A stretch of 56,446 nucleotides of DNA, from contig DATMNI010000270.1 in the NCBI GenBank assembly GCA_035570275.1, positions 1-56,446 on the forward strand, in the 5' to 3' direction. The DNA comes from DATMNI01 sp035570275. GTDB lineage: Bacteria; Acidobacteriota; Terriglobia; Bryobacterales; Bryobacteraceae. Positions 49,376-56,446 of this stretch are shown one piece after another. The first letter of the stretch is position 1; every line of letters begins with the position of its first letter. The notes beneath the pieces were generated by a model that had not been told where the DNA came from, did no database searches, and saw nothing but the letters and a program-made list of their open reading frames with translations. The translations under genes were made by a program, and so were the position numbers.

Positions 49376-49678
49376 AGAGACCTTCTGTGCCATGCCGTGC
49401 CATGGCCAGCGTCGAAGTTCGCTGGCCCAACGGTGGTCGCGAGATCGTCGGCGATGTGGCCTGCCGATGGCTGCTGGTCACTAGGGAAGGCTTCGGGTGG
49501 CACGCACGGAGCGCTTCGCGCCGGGCCCGTAATTGTGCAAGCGCAGTCCAGCCGCGGCGGCGCTAACATTCTTTCTGTTCGGTCTTATCCCGTGCAGGGT
49601 CCACAATAACGCGGCTAACTAATCCTACGCCGGATGTTGCCGCAATCGTGCGCCCGCCTTGGCGCTGCGCATCGCCCG
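49376..49678. other. 303-bp gap holding only a gene remnant
   Basis: Between a PIN toxin and the oligopeptidase. The one recognisable piece is the ASPIC/UnbV-like remnant at 49402-49566. No palindromic repeat of the other families is obvious. Confidence 0.6.
49402..49566 (+). pseudogene. C-terminal remnant of an ASPIC/UnbV-type (CRTAC1-like) protein
   Basis: A 54-codon frame beginning MASVEVRWPNGGREIVGDVA, then WLLVTREGFG. VEVRWPNG and the LxVREG ending are the conserved end of ASPIC/UnbV domains found after FG-GAP repeats in secreted proteins. Nothing upstream encodes such repeats, so this is the torn-off 3' end of a gene. Confidence 0.5.
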
Positions 49679-51775
49679 TTACTTGGCGATCCCCGCCTGG
49701 CTCAGCAGCCACGCGTACTCGAAGGCCGTATCGTGCAGCCGGTCATACCGCCCGCTGGCCCCGCCGTGGCCCGCCGGGTCCATCTTGATCTTGAGCAGCA
49801 GCGGATTGGAATCGGTCTTCAACGTGCGCAGCCGCGCTACGTACTTGGCCGGCTCCCAGTACATCACCTGGCTGTCGTTGAAGCTGGTGGTCACCAGCAT
49901 GGCCGGGTATGCGCGCTTCTCCAGGTTGTCGTAAGGGCTGTACGTCTTCATGTAATCGTATGCGGCCTTCTCGTTGGGGTTGCCCCACTCCAGGTACTCG
50001 CCCACGGTCAGCGGCAGCGTGGCGTCCATCATGGTATTCATCACGTCGACAAACGGCACCGCGGCGTGCACCGCTTTGAAAAGGTCCGGCCTGAAATTGA
50101 CCACCGCGCCCATCAGCAGGCCGCCGGCGCTACCGCCTTCAATCACCAGGCGGTCCTTGGAGGTCCACTTCTGCTGGATCAGGAATTCGGCGCAATCGAT
50201 GAAGTCGAGGAACGTATTCTTCTTCTTCATGAGCATGCCGTCTTCGCGCCACTTTTCGCCCATCTCGTCGCCGCCGCGGATGTGTGCGATAGCGTAGGCC
50301 ATACCGCGGTCCAGCAGGCTCACCTGGTTGCTGGAAAACGTGGGCGGCGTGCCAAACCCGTAGCTGCCGTAACCGTACAGGAAAAGCGCTCCCTTGCCGT
50401 CGCGCGCGAAGCCCTTCTTGTACACTATCGAAACCGGCACCTTGACCCCGTCGCGGGCGGTGGCCCAAAGGCGCTCGCTTTGGTACTGCTTCGGGTCGTA
50501 CCCGCCCAACACTTCCTGCTGTTTTCGCAGCGTGGATTTGCCGGCGATCGCGTCGTAGTCGAAAACGCTCGAAGGCGTCAGCAGGCTCTGGTAGTTGTAG
50601 CGATAGGTGTGGGATTCGTAATCCGGCGTTCCGCCCGGGAAAACCGAATACACCGGTTCCGGGAACGCGATTTCCCGCCACGCGCCGGTTTTGAAATCGT
50701 GGATGCGCAGGTGGTCCAGGGCATCGCCTTTCTCCACCGATACGGCGAAGTCCTTGAACACGTCGATATCCTGAATGCGCACGTTGTCGCGGTGCGCCAC
50801 GAACACCTTCCAGTTTTTCGGCGCCGGGTCGTTCACCGGTGCGGTCATCACGGCGAAATTGCGGCCGCTCTTGTTGGTCCGGATGTAGAACAGGCCTTCG
50901 CGATGGTCCAGGTAATAGCGGTGGCCCTTTTCGCGCGGCAGAAGTACGGCGAATTGGTCCGCCGGCCGGTCGGCGCGCAGGTAGCGCGCTTCGGAGGTAT
51001 CCTTAGCCTCGCTTTGCAGGACGAGGTATTTCAGGTCGCGCGTCTTGTCGATCCCGATATCGTAGAGTTCGTCTTTATCGTTGTAAATCTCTTCGAACTT
51101 GCTTGTGCCCAGCACGTGGCGCCATAGCTTGTCACTGCGCTTGGTGACGGCGTCCTCAGTTACCAGAAACAGGGTCTTGTTGTCCGCGGCCCAGGCCAGC
51201 GAAGTGACGCGTTCGGTGGTATCGGGCAGGGTCTGTCCCGTGCGCAGATCCTTCACGCGCAGCGCGAACTGGCGGAAACCGCTGTAGTCGATGGTGTAGG
51301 CCACCAGGTTCTGGTCGTCGCTCACTACGAAGCCGCCCAGACCAACGAACTTCTTGTCCTTGCCCAGTTCGTTAATGTCCAGCAGCACCTCCTCGGGCGC
51401 CTCCATGGTCCTTTTGCGGCGGCACTGGATGGGGTACTGTTTGCCCTCCTCGGTGCGCGAATAGTACAGGTAGCCGCGGCGCGCCGTGGGCACCGAAAGG
51501 TCCGTCTGTTTGATGCGTCCCAGCATCTCTTTGTAGAGCGCGTCGCCGAACGGCTGCAGGTCCTTGGTCATGGCGGCGGTGTAGGCGTTTTCCGCTTCCA
51601 GGTACTGGGTGACTTTGGGATTGGACTTTTCGCGCAGCCAGAAATAGTCGTCGATCACGGTAGCTCCATGCCGCACCTCGCGATGTTCGGCGCGCGGCGC
51701 GGTTGGCGGTGTCTGTGAGGTAACCATCATGGCGGAGAACAGTCCGAGCAGGATCAAGTGGCGGAAAAGCATCAT
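49679..51775 (-). CDS. prolyl oligopeptidase family S9A peptidase (oligopeptidase B-like), exported
   Basis: 698 residues from ATG 51775, with a signal peptide (FRHLILLGLFSAMMVTSQ). The N-terminal region YFWLREKSNPKVTQYLEAEN and the seven-bladed propeller precede the hydrolase domain. The catalytic Ser is in VIEGGSAGGLLMGAVVN, Asp in TTSFNDSQVMYWEP and His in DPAGHGGASGRY. Oligopeptidase B cleaves small peptides after basic residues, and the family usually works in the cytoplasm. The signal peptide here suggests a periplasmic form. A TTG at 51781 is a possible start. Confidence 0.92.
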   Translation of the reverse strand: MMLFRHLILLGLFSAMMVTSQTPPTAPRAEHREVRHGATVIDDYFWLREKSNPKVTQYLEAENAYTAAMTKDLQPFGDALYKEMLGRIKQTDLSVPTARRGYLYYSRTEEGKQYPIQCRRKRTMEAPEEVLLDINELGKDKKFVGLGGFVVSDDQNLVAYTIDYSGFRQFALRVKDLRTGQTLPDTTERVTSLAWAADNKTLFLVTEDAVTKRSDKLWRHVLGTSKFEEIYNDKDELYDIGIDKTRDLKYLVLQSEAKDTSEARYLRADRPADQFAVLLPREKGHRYYLDHREGLFYIRTNKSGRNFAVMTAPVNDPAPKNWKVFVAHRDNVRIQDIDVFKDFAVSVEKGDALDHLRIHDFKTGAWREIAFPEPVYSVFPGGTPDYESHTYRYNYQSLLTPSSVFDYDAIAGKSTLRKQQEVLGGYDPKQYQSERLWATARDGVKVPVSIVYKKGFARDGKGALFLYGYGSYGFGTPPTFSSNQVSLLDRGMAYAIAHIRGGDEMGEKWREDGMLMKKKNTFLDFIDCAEFLIQQKWTSKDRLVIEGGSAGGLLMGAVVNFRPDLFKAVHAAVPFVDVMNTMMDATLPLTVGEYLEWGNPNEKAAYDYMKTYSPYDNLEKRAYPAMLVTTSFNDSQVMYWEPAKYVARLRTLKTDSNPLLLKIKMDPAGHGGASGRYDRLHDTAFEYAWLLSQAGIAK

Positions 51776-51804
51776 CCACAAGGCTACCGCTTTATGGGCC
51801 TTCG

Positions 51805-51930
51805 TGGGGCAGGTTGGCAGCCTGCGGCGGATTGTTAATCCGCCTGCGCGATGCGGCAGCGAGCCGTCGGCATTTGGGGTTCGCCCGCAAGATAGCGACA
51901 GGCGGATTGTTCACCCGCCCTGCGCCTGAT
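51805..51930. repeat. REP-like repeat pair
   Basis: GTGGGGCAGGTTGGCAGCCT with GCGGCGGATTGTTAATCCGC, then after a spacer GGCGGATTGTTCACCCGCC. It is the fourth complete member of this family in the window, 30 bp upstream of the oligopeptidase start. Confidence 0.8.
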
Positions 51931-51965
51931 AGTCAATCAGGTGCGGCGATGTTCGATCCCAGTTC

Positions 51966-52148
51966 TTATCGACCACGACGCGGAGCATTCTGATGGTCCG
52001 CCGCGTAGGACAGAATCGCCTTCACCTGCGCCAGCGGCAACCGGAAGTTGGCCGCGATGTCTGGTTCGTCGACGCCGGCTTCCCAATTTTCCACGATGTC
52101 ATCGGCCGGCATACGATTGCCCTTCAGCACGGGGCGGCCGCGCTGCAC
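51966..52148 (-). pseudogene. N-terminally truncated DUF433 protein
   Basis: 60 codons. RGRPVLKGNRMPADDIVENW and FRLPLAQVKAILSYAADHQ are the DUF433 winged-helix, a family found as antitoxin-like partners of DUF5615 nucleases. The usual 20-30 residues before this are missing. In frame upstream of GTG 52148 come only NGGCDIVPGV and a stop within the 3' end of the next gene. The GTG may permit a short product, but the domain is incomplete. No partner toxin is present. Confidence 0.6.
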
Positions 52149-52173
52149 GCCGGGAACAATATCGCAACCGCCG

Positions 52174-55100
52174 TTAGTTGTGCACCGTCAGGTACATCGC
52201 CTGCGGCACGGCGGTCCCGTTCTGCGTCACGTTGATCTGGTAATCGCCGTTCGCCAGACCGGGCGGCACCGTGATGTAGAACTCGTAGAGTCCGACGAAG
52301 CTGCCGGCCAGTCCGGAGTAAACCAGCGTCGCATTGGTCGATCCGAACGAAATAGTGACTGGGTTCGCAAGCGCATTGGTCTGCTGCACGATGACTCCGG
52401 GCAGGATCGACGGCGTCACATCGCCAAACCCGATGCCGTACGCGACAATCAGGTCTCCCGGCTTGGCCGGCCGGCTATTGAGGCCGAGCGCGGCCCCCGT
52501 ACTAGTGTTCAACACATAAGCTCCGTCCGAGGCGAAGGTGGCCACCATGTATTGCGTCCCGCCGGCGGTATAGTTCGTCGGCGCCAGAATACCTGGAGCC
52601 AGCGGACGGCGCGCGAACGTGAGCGGCTGGCTGGTCGCCTTGCAGTTGGTCACCGTGATGGCGATACTGCCCGTGGCGGAATCTTCGGGCGCTTGCACGT
52701 TGAGCTGCGTTGCGGAGAGATACCAGACGTAGGCCGGCTTTCCGTTGATGCTCACGCTGATGCCATCAAGCGTCGTGGGAGCGTTGGCTCCATTGAAGTC
52801 GTTCGACGCCCACTGGCCGGGATTCGTGGCGGCCGTCAATCGCGGGTCGGCCGGGTCCGCCAGATTGGTGCCCTTGATCTCCAGCCATGAGCCGGATGCG
52901 AAATAGGAATATCCTCCGTAGGAGCCTGCCGAATCGACAGAAGTAATTACCGGTGGCGTGGTGTTGGTGCAGGTGTAAGTGGCCTGTCCGCCAGCTTGCG
53001 TGACGGTAAGCGAGACACCAGCGACAGAGATGGTCGCGTTCAAGGCGGCACCGGAGGTGTTGGGCGCAACGATGAGAGTGATGGTCGCGGGTCCCGTGCC
53101 CGAACTGGCGCCGGAAACAGTAATCCAGTTGGGTAGGTTGGAGATCGTCCACGAACAGGTTGCGGTGGTTTGGATAGCAACGGTGAAGCTGCCGCCCGAG
53201 GCGGGAGATTGCAAGGAGGTTGGAGTGAGAGAGTAGGTGCAGGAAAGAGTGGAGGGCGTGAGGAGACGGATGCGGTTGTTACCACTGTCGGCGAAGTACA
53301 CGTTGCCGGCAGGGTCCACGGCGACCCCGTAGGGCTGGTCCAACAAGGCGCTGGTGGCCGGGCCGTTGTCGCCGCTGACTCCTTCGTTCCCGCTTCCAGC
53401 TATGGTGGTAATCACCCCGTTCGAGACCTTGCGAATCCGGGCGTTACTGAAGTCGGCGAAGTACAGGCTGCCAGCAGAATCCACGGCAAGGCTTCGGGGC
53501 AGGGCCATCTGGGCGCTTGCGGCTGGGCCGTTGTCGCCGCTGAAACCCAGGGTCCCGTTCCCCGCGACCGTCGTTATTACTCCGTTCGAGACCTTGCGGA
53601 TGCGGTGGTTGTTTTCGTCGGCGATGTATAGGTTGCCAGCAAAGTCCACCGTGAGTCCTTCGGGCTGGTTCAACTGGGCACCGGTGGCCGGGCCGTCGTC
53701 GCCGCTGAAACCCGGTGTCCCGCTCCCCGCCACGGTGGTGATCACACCGCCCGAGACCTTACGGACGCGGTGGTTGCCTTGCTCGGCGATGTACAAGTTG
53801 CCGGCAGCGTCCACGGCGATGTCCGCGGGCTGGTTCAACTGAGCGGTGGTGGCTGGCCCATTGTCCCCGCTGAAGCCTGGCGTTCCATTCCCCGCCACAG
53901 TGGAGATCACCCCGTTCGCGACTTTGCGAATGCGGTTGTTACCGAAGTCAGCGGTGTACAGGTTGCCGCTAGAGTCCACGGCGACGCCATAAGGGGTATT
54001 CAATTGGGCACTGGTCGCCGGGCCGTTGTCGCCGCTGAAGCCAAACGTCCCGTTTCCCGCCAATGTGTCAATCACCCCGCCTGAGACCTTGCGGATGCGG
54101 CTGTTTTGCGAATCGCCGATGTACAGGTTGCCAGCAGAGTCCACGGCGACGCCTTGGGGCTGGTTCAACTGGCCACTGGTGGCCGGGCCGTTATCGCCCA
54201 CTAAGCCACTTCCCGCCACAGTAGTGATCACTCCGTTCGAGACCTTGCGAACGCGGTGGTTAAGAAAGGTGTCGGCGAAATACAGGTTGCCGGCAACATC
54301 CACAGCGATGCCATAGGGCGGGCCCATTTGCGCGCTGGTGGCTGCACCGTTGTCGCCGCTGAAGCCTTGCGTTCCGTTCCCCACTGCAGTTGTGATTACG
54401 CCATTCGAGACTCTGCGGATGCGGCGGTTAGCCGTGTCGGCGATGTACAGGTTGCCTGAGGCGTCTATGGCGACGTTAGACGGGGAATTCAACCGGGCAC
54501 TAATCGCGGGTCCGTTGTCGCCGGCGAAGCCTGCTGTTCCACTCCCTGCCACAGTAGTGATCACTCCGTTTGAGACCTTGCGGATGCGCTGGTTAGCCGT
54601 GTCGGTAATGTATAGGTTGCCGGATGTGTCCACGGCGATGCCACTCGGGGAATTCAACTGGGCACTGGTGGCCGCGCCGTTGTCGCCGCCAAAGCCTGCC
54701 GTCCCATTCCCCGCCACGGTGGTTATCACTCCGTTTTGCGACCTTGCGAATGCGGCTATTACCCGCGTCGGCGAAGTACAGATTGCCGACGGAATCCACG
54801 GCGACCCCTAACGGGTTACTCAGCTGTGCGCTAGTGGCTGGCCCGTCGTCGCCCAAACCAGACGTGCCTCCACCTGCCACAGTAGTAATCACGCCGTTTG
54901 CCACCTTGCGGATGCGGCCGTTGCCGTTGTCGGCCATGTACAGGTTGCCAGCAGGGTCCACGGCAACTCCTCGGGGCTGTCGCAGCTGGGCGCGGGTGGC
55001 TGGGCCGTTGTCGCCGCTGAAACCTGAAGTCCCGTCTCCCGCCACTACGGTTAGGACACCAGTTGTGGCGTCCAATCGCAGGACGACGTACCGTGAAGTA

Positions 55101-55282
55101 TCCCCGATAAAGATATTGCCCGCCTTATCGACCCCAACAGAATATGGGGTGTACAGGCTTGCGGACGTTCCTGGAATGTTGTTCGGCGGTCCGCCACCGG
55201 CGAATGTCGAGATGGTGTAGGTTTGGCCGAATGTGATCGCCGGCATGGCCAGGCTGAGAAAAATAGCAGGCAGCGGACGCAT
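52174..55282 (-). CDS. secreted NHL-repeat beta-propeller protein with BACON and TIGR03437-type C-terminal domains, interrupted by a one-base frameshift
   Basis: The reading frame from ATG 55282 (signal peptide RPLPAIFLSLAMPAITFGQ) continues to about 54737, and the remaining part, 54729 to 52174, is in another frame. At 54734-54737 there are four T (A on the coding strand) where other repeats have three, which explains the shift. Repaired, the protein is about 1036 residues. It has about 12 repeats of 55-56 residues with GDNGPATSAQLNxPxGVAVD, NLYxADxxNxRIRKV and ITTVAGNGT, each likely one propeller blade. Then comes a BACON-like domain (CSWTISNLPNWITVSGASSG) and the acidobacterial C-terminal domain (PGDLIVAYGIGFGDV). 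It is probably surface or secreted; the ligand is unknown. Confidence 0.8.
53270..55200. repeat. about 12 tandem NHL repeat units, 165-168 bp each
   Basis: The units recur with a period of about 165-168 bp (for example TTGTCGCCGCTGA-type blocks near 53365, 53530 and 54030). They encode the blades of the NHL protein. The high identity between units suggests recent expansion or gene conversion. They are protein-coding, not a CRISPR array. Confidence 0.85.
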
Positions 55283-56020
55283 TGATTTGCTTCACCTCTG
55301 AATTGCTGATCAAGTAGTATACCAACGCCCCTGACTCTAGTTCCGCCGATCCCGAAAAAGCCAGTCACGTCATCTAAAAATATTTTTACCGCCTTAAAAT
55401 CAAACAGTTCCAGCCTTTCATACCTGCATCACTCAAAGACCGTCTGCTACAGTCGAATCGGAAGGAGTTGCCCACCGCGACTCTTTCAACGGTTGTCTTG
55501 CTGGCCAGCAAGCGTTGCACGTACGGTGGTACTGAACTTCCCGTAGGGCCTTAAAACCCGAACGGCTGTCTGACCACGGTACGGGGTCGGCGGGGAGCTC
55601 TTGGGTGGAAACCCGTAACACTGGGTGGTGTGCGGATAGCGGTTATCGCCGTCCCATCTGGCATCAGAGGAAATGCACTGAATCGGCAACGATATGTCCG
55701 CCATTCAGCGGGCCTAGATCATCGAAGGTGCTTTCCAAACCATTGGGCGGCCGACACGCACGGCGATAAGTCCGAGGGGACAACCCCAAAAGCCCGGCCG
55801 CCCGCAACGAATTCTGCATAATCTTTCGGCACAAGTGTCTCTATTTCCACGACACACCGCTTGCTAACGCGCGCGGCTCCGAAAGCACTTTTCAGAGCCG
55901 CGACCACGCCAAACAGAGCCGCGACTTGTCGCTCGACCGTCAGGGAGCGAACCGAACAGCCGTCGTGATAGACTGATATTCTTTTTCAAACCGCTCCCGG
56001 GTTGGAGGAATGGAGGGATC
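55283..56020. other. 738-bp region without a recognised gene
   Basis: Upstream of the NHL gene and of the dehydrogenase gene. The first 150 bp are AT-richer (AAAAATATTTTTACCGCC near 55376) and could hold the promoters of both. Short frames at 55433-55704 and 55719-55907 (minus) lack domain features I know. A palindromic repeat is at 55871-55949. Confidence 0.55.
55871..55949. repeat. palindromic REP-like repeat, GGTCGCGGCTC family, rearranged
   Basis: Contains CGCGGCTC, two copies of AGAGCCGCGAC and a closing CGACCGTCAGGGAGCG. These are the arms of the family seen at 4351 and 37061 in a scrambled order. It ends about 70 bp before the dehydrogenase start. Confidence 0.7.
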
Positions 56021-56446
56021 GTGCCAAGCCTTGATCGAGTTTGGGCGAATAGCCTGAATCGACGGAACGCTTTCCGGGCCATGGCAGGCTTTCTTGCCGG
56101 GTCGCCCTGGCTGCGGTCCCAGCTGCGTTCCCAGCAGGATCCGTTCCGCGATCACAGCCGCATTCCCGGCCTGAAGGAACTCGTCACGGCCTTCGACTTC
56201 GAGCCCGTGGCCTATGCCAAGGTTCCCCGCTACAACTACGACTACACGGCTTACGGTACGGATAGCGAGTTCACGCTGCGGCGCAACCGCGAGGCGTTTG
56301 ACTGGGTGGAACTGATTCCGAATCGCGTCCTCGACGTTGGTCCGATCCAGACGGCAACCAAGATCCTTGGCACCCCGATGGACTACCCTATCTTCGTGTC
56401 ACCCTCTGCCGGGCACAGCATGCTACACCCGGATGGCGAACTGGCG
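56021..56446 (+). CDS. FMN-dependent alpha-hydroxy-acid dehydrogenase (LldD-like), 5' part
   Basis: 142 codons from GTG 56021 to the window edge, with GGAGG 3-4 nt upstream. Residues about 11-25 (RRNAFRAMAGFLAGSPW) look like a twin-arginine-type export signal. The FMN domain begins with ELVTAFDFEPVAYAKVPRYN, YDYTAYGTDSEFTLRRNREA and FDWVELIPNRVLDVG, and the conserved PIFVSPSAGHSMLHPDGE follows. The family oxidises L-lactate, glycolate or related acids. The catalytic His and Arg lie beyond the window. Confidence 0.85.
   Translation, partial: MPSLDRVWANSLNRRNAFRAMAGFLAGSPWLRSQLRSQQDPFRDHSRIPGLKELVTAFDFEPVAYAKVPRYNYDYTAYGTDSEFTLRRNREAFDWVELIPNRVLDVGPIQTATKILGTPMDYPIFVSPSAGHSMLHPDGELA

Noticed and set aside
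49634..51127. 497-codon plus-strand frame over the oligopeptidase
   Set aside because: Antisense to the S9A peptidase gene with its full catalytic triad.
53270..55200. possible CRISPR array
   Set aside because: The unit is about 165-168 bp, protein-coding throughout, and has no spacers.
55719..55907. 62-codon minus-strand frame in the long gap
   Set aside because: No recognisable domain and no ribosome-binding site; it partly overlaps a palindromic repeat.

Overview
The window looks like a piece of a high-GC Acidobacteriota chromosome, most likely a Bryobacterales / Solibacter-like soil bacterium. The pointers are protein types rather than a marker gene. There are two long orphan permeases of the acidobacterial ADOP type, one next to a PadR regulator. 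There is a TonB-C-domain protein, a secreted carboxypeptidase-regulatory-like protein, and an NHL beta-propeller protein ending in the C-terminal domain (TIGR03437 type) that is very common in Solibacter-like genomes. I saw no rRNA, tRNA, CRISPR array, integrase or intact insertion sequence.

Layout. 1-4.4 kb: a ybbP-like permease (cut by the left edge) and its ybbA-like ATPase, divergent from a tesA-like lipoprotein esterase; about 2.1 kb holding an exported hypothetical and a frameshifted gene separates the ABC genes. 4.5-7.3 kb: an APC amino-acid permease and an MFS organic-acid transporter. 7.3-7.9 kb: a PIN toxin/antitoxin pair. 8.1-13.4 kb: padR plus two convergent ADOP permeases. 13.7-17.8 kb: a secreted unknown, murQ, murA and a rhodanese. 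17.8-21.0 kb: an accessory island with a PD-(D/E)XK-type nuclease and partner gene, an intact parDE, a decayed second parDE, and vapBC. 21.1-28.1 kb: a secreted peptidase-regulatory-domain protein and a five-gene glycosyltransferase operon. 28.3-34.7 kb: mutS2, a dead restriction-endonuclease gene, a TonB-C protein, a Nudix hydrolase, an SMP-30-like protein and a BON protein. 34.7-38.4 kb: phoH-ybeY-corC-era, reading straight into the BON gene. 38.6-44.5 kb: a complete sufBCDSU-sufT-rrf2 operon. 44.7-49.4 kb: three PIN toxin modules around speA, with gene debris. 49.7-55.3 kb: an S9A oligopeptidase, a DUF433 remnant and the NHL protein. 56.0 kb to the end: the start of an FMN-dependent alpha-hydroxy-acid dehydrogenase.

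The housekeeping blocks fit together functionally: cell-wall recycling and synthesis (murQ-murA), ribosome maturation (ybeY, era, with phoH), Fe-S assembly (suf) with its own Rrf2 regulator at the distal end, and polyamine synthesis (speA).

The most unusual signal is in DNA structure rather than in one gene. (1) Two or more families of palindromic REP-like repeats lie between genes, and one copy sits in frame inside ybeY; a remnant of a REP-associated (RAYT/Y1-type) transposase lies beside other palindromes at 48.4 kb. (2) At least a dozen short perfect or near-perfect tandem duplications (12-18 bp) are scattered through the window. Those inside genes are multiples of three, while those between genes can be 13 or 16 bp. 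Two of them contain the translation-initiation regions of padR and murA. (3) Toxin-antitoxin modules are dense, several have near-leaderless promoters with palindromic operators, and one is a duplicated, decaying copy that also carried away the tail of the neighbouring vapC gene.
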